In this document: positions 40,637 through 47,673 of the stretch, piece after piece
Numbering within the stretch: the first letter of the stretch is position 1
Layout of the letters: the number at the start of each line of letters is the position of its first letter
Assembly: GCF_019038435.1 (NCBI RefSeq)
Contig: NZ_JAGPOX010000073.1
Coordinates: forward strand, 1-47,673
DNA length: 47,673 nt
Origin: Nocardia alni
GTDB lineage: Bacteria; Actinomycetota; Actinomycetes; Mycobacteriales; Mycobacteriaceae
Direction: 5' to 3'
Notes under the pieces: model-generated
Databases searched by the model: none
What the model was told of the DNA's origin: nothing
The model's input: only the letters and a program-made list of their open reading frames with translations
Position numbers and translations under genes: made by a program

Positions 40637-41461
40637 CTACTTCTTATAGCCAACCGCGGCGAAATTACACGGCCGTCCAGGATCCTGCTCATCCACAGGT
40701 CCTTCGGGCCGCCAGTCCGGTGCGTAGACGATTCCGGGCTCGACCAGTTCGAAACCGTCGAAGAAGGCGGTGAATCCGTCCCGGTCGCGCATCGTGACGG
40801 GGTCGGAGGTCTGCTGGTAGAGCTCACGGAAGTTCACGGCCTGCTCGATGACCTCGGGCGCCGCCTCGGACAATGTGACATGACTCATAACGACGTAGCT
40901 ACCCGAGGGCAGCGCATCGCGCAGCCGGCCCATCAGTTCGAGCGGACTCTCGGCGTCCGGGATGAACGGCCAGACGCTCACGATGAGCAGGCCGATGGGG
41001 GCATCGAAATCGAGCAGCCGTCGGGTGTCGGCGTGGTCCAGAATGGCGTCGGGCTTGCGCAGATCGGCCTCGATGATCGCGACACGGTCGTGCGCGTTCT
41101 GCTCGGCCAGCATCTCGTGCGCTCTGGTGACGGCCTCCAGATCGCTGTCCACGTAGACCACTCGCGTGGTGGGCTCCAGGGTCGTCGCCACCTCGTGGGT
41201 GTTCCCGGCGGTCGGCAGGCCCGAGCCGATGTCGAGGAACTGCCGAATGCCCTGTCCCACCAGGAATTTGGTGGCACGTTGCAGGAATTCCCGGTTGTGG
41301 TGCGCCGTGACGCCGGTGTTGGGAGCGATCTGGAAGATGCGCTCCCCGAACACTCTGTCCACGTCGAAGATGGCCTCGCCGGTCAGATAGTAGTGGTACA
41401 TGCGCGCGGCAGACGGCCGGGTCGCGTCGATCTCGCGCGACTCGAAAGCATCGTTGCTCAT
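40637..41461 (-). CDS. DUF574 SAM-dependent methyltransferase, copy 1
   Basis: A 274-residue class I methyltransferase-like protein of the DUF574 group, abundant in actinomycetes. N-terminus IDATRPSAARMYHYYLTG, SAM-binding motif QFLDIGSGLPTAGNTHEVA, VVYVDSDLEAVTRA (acidic residue for SAM ribose) and LLIVSVWPFIPDAESP. The C-terminal ends CNFAAVGYKK. It is a tandem paralogue of the next gene, sharing the leader sequence CGCAAGGAGTTC. ATG 41461 with AAGGAG upstream. The methyl acceptor is unknown; the frequent linkage to XRE-DUF397 genes suggests a regulatory role. Confidence 0.86.
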   Translation of the reverse strand: MSNDAFESREIDATRPSAARMYHYYLTGEAIFDVDRVFGERIFQIAPNTGVTAHHNREFLQRATKFLVGQGIRQFLDIGSGLPTAGNTHEVATTLEPTTRVVYVDSDLEAVTRAHEMLAEQNAHDRVAIIEADLRKPDAILDHADTRRLLDFDAPIGLLIVSVWPFIPDAESPLELMGRLRDALPSGSYVVMSHVTLSEAAPEVIEQAVNFRELYQQTSDPVTMRDRDGFTAFFDGFELVEPGIVYAPDWRPEGPVDEQDPGRPCNFAAVGYKK

Positions 41462-41504
41462 GGGTAGAACTCCTTGCGGGCGGTGCGAATCGGCTATCGC
41501 GTGG

Positions 41505-42341
41505 TCACGCGGAGCCGCTGTGCGACTTGTAGCCAACCGCGGCGAAACTACACGGTCGTGCCGGATCTTCGAGATCCGGCGGCTGCTCGGGCCGCCAGTC
41601 GGGGGAGTACACGAGGCATGGTTCGACGAGTTCGAGGCCCTCGAAGAAGGCGGCGAACTCCTCTCGGCTGCGCATGGTGGAGGGGTCGGAAGTGTCCTCG
41701 TAGAGGCCGGCGAGCGCTCTCATCTGCTGGATGATCTCTTCGGGCGCATCGGATATCGAACCGTGACTCATCCCGACGTAACTGCCGGCCGGAAGCGCCT
41801 GGCGCAGCTCGGCCATCAGCTCGAGGGGGCGGTCACTGTCGGATACGAACGGCCAGACGCTCACGATCAGCAGGCCGACCGGCTGATCGAAATCGAGCAG
41901 ACGGCGGGTATCCGGATGGTCGAGAATGAGCTGGGGCAGGCGCAGATCGGCCTCGATGACCGTGGTGGTGTCCAGTGCCCGCTGTGCCGCCAGGAGATCG
42001 TGTGAGCGGGCGACAGCCTCGAGATCGTTGTCCACGTAGACCACGCGCGCCTCGGGGGCGAGGCCGCGGACGACCTCATGGGTGTTCCCCACGGTCGGCA
42101 GGCCCGAGCCGATATCGAGGAACTGCCGGATGCCCTGCGCGACCATGAATTTCGTCGCGCGCTGCAGAAAATCGCGGTTGTGGTGGGCGGCTGCGTCGAG
42201 GAAGGGGATCACCTCGAACACGCGCTCCCCGAACACCCTGTCGACATCGAAGACGGCCTCGCCGGACAGGTAGTAGTGGTACATGCGTGCGGCCGAGGGA
42301 CGGGACGAGTCGATCTCGCGGGACTCGAAATCGTCGCTCAT
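41505..42341 (-). CDS. DUF574 SAM-dependent methyltransferase, copy 2
   Basis: A 278-residue paralogue of copy 1, with most motifs identical (SREIDSSRPSAARMYHYYL, QFLDIGSGLPTVGNTHEV, VVYVDNDLEAVARSH, LLIVSVWPFVSDSDRP, CSFAAVGYKS). The two differ mainly in the middle and at the C-terminus, where this copy has SHSGSA. It lies 31 bases after the XRE regulator gene and 43 bases before copy 1, so the three genes are probably co-transcribed. The duplication includes the ribosome-binding region. Confidence 0.86.
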   Translation of the reverse strand: MSDDFESREIDSSRPSAARMYHYYLSGEAVFDVDRVFGERVFEVIPFLDAAAHHNRDFLQRATKFMVAQGIRQFLDIGSGLPTVGNTHEVVRGLAPEARVVYVDNDLEAVARSHDLLAAQRALDTTTVIEADLRLPQLILDHPDTRRLLDFDQPVGLLIVSVWPFVSDSDRPLELMAELRQALPAGSYVGMSHGSISDAPEEIIQQMRALAGLYEDTSDPSTMRSREEFAAFFEGLELVEPCLVYSPDWRPEQPPDLEDPARPCSFAAVGYKSHSGSA

Positions 42342-42372
42342 GAGCGGAACTCCTTGCGGGCGAACAGAAGCG

Positions 42373-43275
42373 CTATGCGCTGGTGAATGTCTTGCGGCGG
42401 AAGGACCGCACGACGTGCTCGATGAACGTACGGGTGTCCGCGGCCGACAGCGCGGCCGCGGACAGTCGTGACCACACCGCCTCGCGGGCCGCGACGGCGG
42501 GTTTGTCATCGATATAGCGGATTTCGCCCTGACTCTCGACGATCGCGATATCCAGGTCGCCCGCCGCACCGGGGGAGGGCACCCGGATCAGGGTGAACCG
42601 GTCCTCCGCGCCCGCACCGCGGGTGGTGACGGTGAACGGCAGCACCTGGATGAGGATGTTGGGCCGTTTCGACTGTGTCAGTAGATGTTCGAGTTGTTCC
42701 AGCATCACCGAGTGGCCGCCGTACTCGCGGCGCAGGCACGACTCGGACAGGATCGCGTGGAACTGCGGCGGGCGCGGGCTGGTCAGGATCTCCTGCCGAG
42801 CCAGGCGCGCGGCCACCGAATCCTCCACCGTGATGGTGTCGGCGTCCGTGTCGCCGGGCAGCAGGGAATCGTGCAGCGCGCGGATATAGGACTCGCACTG
42901 GATGAGTCCCGGCATGATCTCGGACTCGGCCACGCGGAACAGACCGGCATGGGTCTCCAGGTCGACCAGCAGGCGCAGCTCCTCCACGTAGGCGCGGCGA
43001 TAACCGGTATTCCAGAAGCCGCGCTTGTGGTTGTCCTTGCGCAACTCCTCGAGCGACTCGAGATAACTGTCCTCGGTGAAGCCGAGCTCTCGCGCCAGGC
43101 GCTCCAGATCGCCGATGCTGATGGAGCCGTTGCCGACGATCAGCATCGCGATACGACTCTGGCTGGTGTCGATGATCTTCGCGGCCTCGCTCTGGCTGAC
43201 GCCCGCGGTACCGAGCATGTGCTCGATCTCACGGCCCAGCAGCAGCTTTCGCGCCGTGCGTAACCGGGTACCCAT
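42373..43275 (-). CDS. XRE-family regulator with DUF5753
   Basis: A 300-residue protein. The helix-turn-helix at residues 10-60 reads LGREIEHMLGTAGVSQSEAAKIIDTSQSRIAMLIVG; residues 100-290 match DUF5753, with LFRVAESEIMPGLIQCESYIRALH, ARQEILTSPRPPQFHAILSESCLRREYGG and NILIQVLPF. Such regulators govern development, antibiotics or defence in actinomycetes and are paired with DUF397 proteins. It probably controls itself and the divergent small genes through repeats at 43372-43413. The ribosome site is weak. Leading gene of the four-gene minus-strand unit. Confidence 0.88.
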   Translation of the reverse strand: MGTRLRTARKLLLGREIEHMLGTAGVSQSEAAKIIDTSQSRIAMLIVGNGSISIGDLERLARELGFTEDSYLESLEELRKDNHKRGFWNTGYRRAYVEELRLLVDLETHAGLFRVAESEIMPGLIQCESYIRALHDSLLPGDTDADTITVEDSVAARLARQEILTSPRPPQFHAILSESCLRREYGGHSVMLEQLEHLLTQSKRPNILIQVLPFTVTTRGAGAEDRFTLIRVPSPGAAGDLDIAIVESQGEIRYIDDKPAVAAREAVWSRLSAAALSAADTRTFIEHVVRSFRRKTFTSA

Positions 43276-43371
43276 GGATCTCAGCGCGTCGACGACTCGG
43301 CCGACACGCCCGAAACTCCTTCCGTGGCAATCCTTTTCGTCAGGAATATGCGGTTTGACTGTTTCCTTCGA

Positions 43372-43413
43372 GTGATAATCACGCTAACATCTATCACGTT
43401 GGAGATTATCACG
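43372..43413. promoter_or_regulatory. Multi-half-site operator between the XRE and small genes
   Basis: GTGATAATC (43372-43380) and GATTATCAC (43404-43412) are perfect 9-bp inverted arms 23 bases apart, and an additional TATCACG (43392-43398) repeats the half-site found at 43407-43413. The run is AT-rich within GC-rich surroundings and sits between the XRE start (43275) and the divergent start (43477). It fits an XRE-DUF5753 operator with three half-sites. Confidence 0.65.
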
Positions 43414-43476
43414 ATTTCGGTATCGCGGCGTCCGCAGGCGGGCGTCCGCGATGCACCTCTGTTGAGGGGGAGTCGC

Positions 43477-43662
43477 ATGACGACTACCACGCAAATGCGT
43501 TCGGCGCCCTGCCGATTCGGTGACGGGCGGACCTGCTGCGACGCCGCTGGAGACATGACCGATCCGCTCGCCCGCGAGATCCTCGACGCGGAGCACACCC
43601 CTGGGTGTGCGCGCTGGCTCGCCGCGGTGGCATATCTGTCTGCTGGTCTGGACGACGACTGA
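43477..43662 (+). CDS. Small Cys-containing protein, unknown
   Basis: A 61-residue protein with GGGGGAG 5 bases before the ATG, so it is very probably translated. It is acidic at the C-terminus and has four Cys (near residues 12, 20, 21 and 44) that might bind metal. A small hydrophobic stretch WLAAVAYLSAG lies near the end. There is no known domain. It is divergent from the XRE regulator over the operator region and is translationally linked to the next small gene. Confidence 0.65.
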   Translation: MTTTTQMRSAPCRFGDGRTCCDAAGDMTDPLAREILDAEHTPGCARWLAAVAYLSAGLDDD

Positions 43663-43663
43663 T

Positions 43664-43855
43664 ATGGACGTATCGCTCTGGCCCACCGGGTGGCCGCACG
43701 AGGCGCCCGATGATCCGATGACCGTCGGTGAGGCTCATCTGACGATGCAACGACATCGCGGCTGCCTGCGTGAGGAGTGCCCCCGTAAGGCCGTGGCCTA
43801 TCGGACACTGGTCGAATCCGGTCGGATTCGGCCGGATTCCGGACGCGCCCTGTAA
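43664..43855 (+). CDS. Small protein with CLREECPRK motif, unknown
   Basis: A 63-residue protein whose ATG begins one base after the stop of the preceding gene (TGATATG), implying coupling. The motif HRGCLREECPRKAVAYRTLVESGRI, with two Cys five residues apart and basic residues, and a conserved-looking Trp-Pro N-terminus, recall small proteins beside XRE/DUF397 loci in nocardiae. It may bind metal or the neighbouring regulator. No function can be assigned. Confidence 0.6.
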   Translation: MDVSLWPTGWPHEAPDDPMTVGEAHLTMQRHRGCLREECPRKAVAYRTLVESGRIRPDSGRAL

Positions 43856-43914
43856 CGCTCGTATCGGTCATGTAGGCGCGCCGTCGAATGTGAGCGCGAA
43901 CACAAGGAGAGGCA

Positions 43915-43950
43915 ATGCTTCCTGCGCGAAAACTGGTGGAAAGGACCTAA
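43915..43950 (+). CDS. Possible 11-residue peptide or leader
   Basis: MLPARKLVERT: an 11-codon frame with AAGGAGA 5-6 bases before its ATG, ending six bases before a strong hairpin. The ribosome site is better than for many genes in the window. It might be a leader peptide or a chance frame; very low certainty. Confidence 0.2.
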   Translation: MLPARKLVERT

Positions 43951-43956
43951 CCGGCG

Positions 43957-44003
43957 CACGGAGATGCCGGCCCACACGACGCGTGTGGGCCGGCATCTCC
44001 GTG
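43957..44003. terminator. Strong bidirectional terminator
   Basis: A perfect 22-bp stem (arms at 43957-43978 and 43982-44003, with GAGATGCCGGCCCACA in the left arm) and a 3-base loop, five bases beyond the PucR stop. It serves the PucR gene on the minus strand and the small genes on the plus strand. Confidence 0.85.
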
Positions 44004-44008
44004 TGTGC

Positions 44009-45337
44009 TCAGCTTCGATACGTGCGGGCAACCAGAGCGGAGCGCAGATACCACAGTCCACTGGCCTGGGTGGGGTCGAAGCCGGTGAGCTGGCCGATGC
44101 GTTTGAGCCGGTAGTCCACCGTGTTCGTATGCACGTGCAGCAGCCGGGCGGTGCGCTGGCGGTTGAGATTGTGCGCGATATGGGTGCGCAGCGTGTCCAG
44201 CAGCTCGGGGTGCTCGTCGAGCGAATCGAGCAGCGAGCCGAGGAACTCGCGTCCCGGACCCGGCCTGGTCAGCTGGAATTCCAGGGCCAGATCATCGAAC
44301 CGGTACAGTCCGGGCGCCGAGCGCAGCCGCTGCACCATGTCCAGCAGCTGATGGGCCTGGTCGGCGGCCGTGGGTATCTCGCTCGCGCTGGTGGTGACGA
44401 CCGCGGCGGTGACCGGCACCCGGGCCGCGTGTGACAGGCGCGCGATGAGTTCGCCCAGTGCCTCGTCGTCGAATTTCTCGGCCGGGATCAGTAGTGTCCC
44501 ACCGTCCACCGACAGCAGGGAGAGCAGGGAATCACCGCAGCGCAGGGCCAGTTCGGCCTGCACCCGCCGAAGTTTGCGGCGCGCCACGACCTTCGAGTCC
44601 AGCATGGGGTTGGACTGTTCGGGATGCGCCGGAATCGCCACCGCCAGGACGCGATACCGCTCGGCGATCTCGATCCCGCATTCGCGGGCCATGGTGGAGG
44701 TGGAATGTCCACCCAGGAGCGCCGAGGTGAGCGTGTGCACCGCGGTGTGATGTTCGCTGACCACCGACCGCAGTTCGCGCACGTACGCCATCGAGACCGC
44801 GGCGGACATGGTGTCGAGCATCTCGATCACCCGCTTGGTGCCGTCCGCGAGGCTCTGGAAATCCTCGACGTCGAGGGTGAGCACCGCCTGTCCCGGCAGG
44901 GCAGTGGCCATACCCGCCGTGGGGTCGTCCGGGCTCGCCGAGGGATCAGCGGGAATCTCGATCCGGCCGAGAGAATGTCGCAGCGCGGCGCCGGTGACCA
45001 GATCCAGGCCGATCTTGAAGCCCTCGTGGATGGCGTGCTGGATGGTGTTGATGGGCACGCCCTCACGCGCCCACTGCCGCGCGGCCTCCTCGAGCCGCTC
45101 GGTCTTGGCCCGGACGTCCTTGCCGTCCAGCATGCTGACGCCCATTTCCAGGCAGGTGCGAGTGATCGTGGTGACATCGCCGTAGATGGCGTCGCTCGGC
45201 AGCGTGCCGCATGGTGCGACATTCTCCACGAAGTGGCCAACCATCTGTCTGGACAGAGCCCAGACATCTTTCAGTGGTAGCGACATCGGGCGACCTGCCA
45301 TGGTCAGACCCGGCCGGTCGGCGAGTGGTGTCGGCAT
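44009..45337 (-). CDS. PucR/CdaR-type helix-turn-helix regulator
   Basis: A 442-residue regulator of the PucR C-terminal-HTH class, abundant in Nocardia and mycobacteria. The C-terminus carries the diagnostic HTH_30 segment: LLDTLRTHIAHNLNRQRTARLLHVHTNTVDYRLKRIGQLTG. The N-terminal 160 residues form a helical sensor-like region with MVGHFVENVAPCGT and REGVPINTIQHAIHEGFKIG; the middle resembles a GGDEF-like fold as in CdaR. ATG 45337 has GGAG 6 bases upstream. Ligand and targets are unknown; the divergent esterase gene is a candidate. Confidence 0.88.
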   Translation of the reverse strand: MPTPLADRPGLTMAGRPMSLPLKDVWALSRQMVGHFVENVAPCGTLPSDAIYGDVTTITRTCLEMGVSMLDGKDVRAKTERLEEAARQWAREGVPINTIQHAIHEGFKIGLDLVTGAALRHSLGRIEIPADPSASPDDPTAGMATALPGQAVLTLDVEDFQSLADGTKRVIEMLDTMSAAVSMAYVRELRSVVSEHHTAVHTLTSALLGGHSTSTMARECGIEIAERYRVLAVAIPAHPEQSNPMLDSKVVARRKLRRVQAELALRCGDSLLSLLSVDGGTLLIPAEKFDDEALGELIARLSHAARVPVTAAVVTTSASEIPTAADQAHQLLDMVQRLRSAPGLYRFDDLALEFQLTRPGPGREFLGSLLDSLDEHPELLDTLRTHIAHNLNRQRTARLLHVHTNTVDYRLKRIGQLTGFDPTQASGLWYLRSALVARTYRS

Positions 45338-45656
45338 GGGGAACTCCTTCCGCCCCGCGTGTTGCGTCCCCCTATGACTGCCGTGTCACCGTAATCGTTT
45401 CGAAACCTTCGGTGGTGCGTTTTCGGCCACGCTCGTGAGTTCTGCCAGCCGCGCACGGCGTGCCCGCTGTGATCTTTCACAACATGATCGCCTCCGGCCG
45501 GACTCTCCGGCGCGGCGCGCCATAAGTGATCTACGACGCATTTACCGTGCTCACGGGAACAAGGCGGCCCATCGTGCTCGTTGCGTCCTCGGCTCCGTGC
45601 TGTCTCACGGTCCGGCGCCGCACACATCTTCACGGCACGGACGGCGAGGCGGCGGT
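45338..45656. other. Divergent regulatory region, PucR and esterase genes
   Basis: This 319-base gap should hold the promoters of the PucR gene (minus) and the esterase gene (plus). I found no compact perfect palindrome, no RNA gene and no convincing short gene. An open frame upstream of the esterase start has no signal-peptide continuity and is not used. Confidence 0.5.
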
Positions 45657-46661
45657 ATGAACGATCACATGTTCGGGACGATCGGGCGATACGTCGCGGT
45701 GGTGTTCGCGGCTGTCGCGGCGCTGGCGCTGACCCCTGCGCTGGCAGAGGCCGCGGCGCCGTCCACGCCGGCGGTGTCCCCGGACGGCTCGCACATCGAC
45801 CACACGACGTCGATCGATGCGCGGCGGTCGCTGGTGTACGTGTACTCGGCCGCGATGAACCGGGTCATCGCCCTGGACGTGCTTCGGGCCGCGGACGACA
45901 GCGCGCCGCGTCCCACGCTGTATCTGCTCGACGGCGCCGAGGACGGCATCGGGCGCGACGGCAGCGAGACGTCGTGGGACACCAAGACCGATCTGATCGG
46001 GTTCACCGCCGACAAGAACGTCAACGTGGTGACCGTCCTGGACGGCCGGTACTCGTACTACACCGATTGGCAGACCGACGATCCGATCCTGGGCCGCAAC
46101 AGGTGGACCACCTTCCTGACCCGGGAACTGCCCTCGGTGATCGACGCCGCGTACGGCACGTCGGGACGCAACGCGATCGCCGGTGTGTCGATGTCGGCCA
46201 CCTCGGTGCTGGCGCTGGCCGAGGCCGCGCCCGGGCTGTACGGCAGTGTCGGCTCGTTCAGCGGATGCGCCCAGACCAGCACCGACCCTGGTCGCCGGTA
46301 CGTGCAGGCCGTGGTCGCCTCCGGCGGCGGCAACCCGTGGAACATGTGGGGTCCGGACGGCTCGCCCGGCTGGGCGGCCAAAGACCCGTCCACCGACGCG
46401 AATCTGCAGAAGCTGCGCGGCGCCAACCTGTTCATCAGCGCCGGATCCGGCGGGGCCGACGCCAGTGGCCGGACCCCGCCCTCGGGTGGCCTGCTGGAAT
46501 CGGTGGTCGAGAGGTGCACGCGGCGCCTGGAGGCGTCCACGACGCGCCTGGGCATTCCGGCGACCTATCGGTATGTGCCCCGCGGCCAGCACGCCTGGCC
46601 GTACTGGCAGCAGTCGCTGCACGCTGCCTGGCCCGGATTCGCCCGCTCGCTGGGCATCTGA
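45657..46661 (+). CDS. Secreted esterase, antigen-85/mycolyltransferase-like
   Basis: A 334-residue exported alpha/beta-hydrolase. The signal peptide (residues 1-33) has a hydrophobic stretch VAVVFAAVAALALTPALA and an AEAAA cleavage zone. The body resembles the antigen 85/esterase D group: YLLDGAEDG, WDTKTDLIGFTADKNVNVVTVLDGRYSYYTDWQ, the nucleophile elbow AGVSMSATS with Ser178, GSFSGCAQTS and the catalytic His in PRGQHAWPYW. Antigen-85 enzymes transfer mycolates onto trehalose or arabinogalactan in the cell envelope, so a mycolic-acid host is implied. The ATG at 45657 has GAGG 7 bases upstream. Confidence 0.86.
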   Translation: MNDHMFGTIGRYVAVVFAAVAALALTPALAEAAAPSTPAVSPDGSHIDHTTSIDARRSLVYVYSAAMNRVIALDVLRAADDSAPRPTLYLLDGAEDGIGRDGSETSWDTKTDLIGFTADKNVNVVTVLDGRYSYYTDWQTDDPILGRNRWTTFLTRELPSVIDAAYGTSGRNAIAGVSMSATSVLALAEAAPGLYGSVGSFSGCAQTSTDPGRRYVQAVVASGGGNPWNMWGPDGSPGWAAKDPSTDANLQKLRGANLFISAGSGGADASGRTPPSGGLLESVVERCTRRLEASTTRLGIPATYRYVPRGQHAWPYWQQSLHAAWPGFARSLGI

Positions 46662-47024
46662 GGCCTCGCCCGGACTCCGGGGGAGAACCGATCCCATCCG
46701 GAGCGCCCGTCGCACCGAATACCTGACCAGATAACCGGCGGTTCGCCAGTGTCGCGCCGAGGCCCGACTGCCCGGTGCGGATGCCTGCCGCCCGCTTCAT
46801 CCGTGAGTGACACGATATCGATGAGACGAAAGGATTCCGGTTAATGATTCCGCATTTCTTCCATCAGCTCGCATTCCAGATCTCGTCCTTCCTGGGCCAG
46901 CTGCTGCTGCCCTGACGGGATTCGCCGGTGGTCGCCGGGGCTCGGCTCCGGCGAGCCACTGCGGCGTGACCGTCCGGCGGCCGGATCGTGAATCCTTGCG
47001 GCACTGGGGATCTGGAGATCGATA
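46662..47024. other. Mostly non-coding gap with a possible peptide gene
   Basis: Between the esterase and the GGDEF gene, 363 bases show only a weak CCCGGA-C-TCCGGG hairpin (46669-46681, possible esterase terminator) and a candidate 23-codon gene at 46844. Nothing else is recognisable on either strand. Confidence 0.5.
46844..46915 (+). CDS. Candidate 23-residue hydrophobic peptide
   Basis: The frame reads MIPHFFHQLAFQ followed by ISSFLGQLLLP. It has AAAGGA 9 bases before the ATG. Phe, Leu and Ile dominate with polar His/Gln/Ser spaced as in an amphipathic or membrane-bound helix. It has almost no charge. It could be a small membrane peptide; being short, it may also be chance. No homology was recognised. 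Confidence 0.35.
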   Translation: MIPHFFHQLAFQISSFLGQLLLP

Positions 47025-47673
47025 TCAGCGGCGGCCGGTCGTTCCGCAGCCGGCCGTGATGTCGATGCTGTGCAGCACCCAGCGATTCGGGCCGGCCGCC
47101 TTGGCCCGGTACAGTCCGGCATCCGCGGCGTCGAGCAGCTTCTCGGCATCCGCCCCGGACACCGGTGTGACGACCGCACCGATACAGGCTGAGATGCGCA
47201 GCTGGTGCTCGTCGACCTCGATCGGCTCGGCCAGCGCGCCGAGCAGCGCCTCCGCAACCGCCGCCACTCGCCTCGAATCACATTGCGGCTCCAGCAGAAC
47301 CACGAATTCGTCGCCGCCCACGCGGGCCAGGATCACCTCGTCGTCGACCGCCGCGATGAGGCGGTTCGCCACCGCCGCCAGCAGGCGGTCGCCCACGCCG
47401 TGCCCGTAGGTGTCGTTGACCGCCTTGAAACCATCCAAATCGATGAAACCCAAACCGATTCGGTCGTCGGGATCGGCGTCGACGATGATCTGCGACAGCG
47501 TGTCGACCAGCTGGCGCCGATTCGGCAGCCCGGTCAGCGGATCGTGCCGGGCCTGGCGCCGCAGCTCGGCCTGCAGAGCGCGGCGCTGGGTGGTGTCTTC
47601 GCCGACCACCAGCAGATAGGCGGCGCGGCCGCCGGTCTCGGGGACCAGCGTGACGGCCCACTCCGCCCAGCCC
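47025..47673 (-). CDS. PAS-GGDEF diguanylate cyclase, 5' end cut by window
   Basis: The C-terminal 215 or so residues of a c-di-GMP synthase; the frame is open to the window edge. It begins within a PAS/PAC-like end (WAVTLVPETGGRAYLLVVGEDTTQRRALQAELRRQ), then a GGDEF domain: DPLTGLPNRRQL, LGFIDLDGFKAVNDTYGHGVGD (metal-binding Asp residues) and RVGGDEFVVLL with an intact GGDEF loop. The RxxD inhibitory site normally five residues before GGDEF is absent, so feedback inhibition by c-di-GMP may be lost. No EAL domain follows. The stop is at 47025. Confidence 0.9.
   Translation of the reverse strand, partial: GWAEWAVTLVPETGGRAAYLLVVGEDTTQRRALQAELRRQARHDPLTGLPNRRQLVDTLSQIIVDADPDDRIGLGFIDLDGFKAVNDTYGHGVGDRLLAAVANRLIAAVDDEVILARVGGDEFVVLLEPQCDSRRVAAVAEALLGALAEPIEVDEHQLRISACIGAVVTPVSGADAEKLLDAADAGLYRAKAAGPNRWVLHSIDITAGCGTTGRR

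Noticed and set aside
1..47673. CRISPR arrays, tRNA or rRNA genes, insertion sequences, prophage
   Set aside because: No regular direct-repeat array, cloverleaf arms, transposase motif or phage gene was recognised by eye; a computational scan could still find a tRNA.

Overview
This 47.7 kb window is chromosomal DNA of a high-GC mycolic-acid actinomycete, most likely a Nocardia or close relative. The pointers are WXG100/ESX genes, a mycofactocin precursor with its partner genes, an antigen-85-like esterase, PucR and KstR-like regulators, F420/flavin LLM enzymes, the XRE-DUF5753/DUF397/DUF574-methyltransferase set, frequent GTG/TTG starts and short overlapping genes. I saw no rRNA, tRNA, CRISPR array, transposase or prophage. 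All function calls come from reading the translated sequence; no database search was possible.

Layout. (1) 0.5-4.3 kb: a DUF4232-type lipoprotein, then a minus-strand polymorphic-toxin operon (two WXG100 proteins, a WXG-like protein with a C-terminal restriction-endonuclease-fold toxin, a putative HEAT-type immunity protein) and an unknown divergent gene. (2) 4.3-9.9 kb: a DapB-like amine dehydrogenase divergent from an IclR regulator, a VOC protein, a small secreted protein, a PrxQ-like peroxiredoxin and a GT39 membrane glycosyltransferase. (3) 10.1-13.4 kb: ligJ-ligI-MFS, part of a protocatechuate/gallate meta-cleavage (PDC) pathway. (4) 13.5-17.6 kb: a mycofactocin locus with mftR, mftA, a mycofactocin-type SDR, mftF and mftE but no mftB, mftC or mftD, followed by a small monooxygenase. 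(5) 17.6-19.0 kb: an IclR-TetR regulator pair. (6) 19.2-28.3 kb: a six-gene operon for reductive pyrimidine (or hydantoin) breakdown, read away from a divergent MocR regulator. Dihydropyrimidinase, beta-ureidopropionase, beta-alanine aminotransferase, CoA-acylating semialdehyde dehydrogenase and an NCS1 permease surround an LLM oxidoreductase, and no classical dihydropyrimidine dehydrogenase is present. (7) 28.3-31.9 kb: a non-coding stretch with two copies of a 78-bp palindromic element, an APC permease, a GNAT acetyltransferase and a 2-TM potassium-channel-like protein with an altered filter. (8) 31.9-36.8 kb: a four-gene operon matching the uncharacterised SCO2524-SCO2523-SCO2522-SCO2521 families, including a ParA-like protein with a variant P-loop. 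(9) 36.9-39.9 kb: two overlapping LLM monooxygenases and a deazaflavin-nitroreductase-like protein. (10) 40.2-43.9 kb: an XRE regulator, two tandem duplicated methyltransferases, a DUF397 protein and two divergent small proteins. (11) 44.0-47.7 kb: a strong terminator, a PucR regulator, an antigen-85-like esterase, a possible 23-residue hydrophobic peptide and a PAS-GGDEF gene cut by the window end.

The best candidates for something undescribed are the reduced mycofactocin locus, whose SDR also lacks the usual catalytic Asn, the SCO2521-2524 operon with its convergent channel-like neighbour, and the pyrimidine operon in which an LLM oxidoreductase may stand in for the missing first enzyme.
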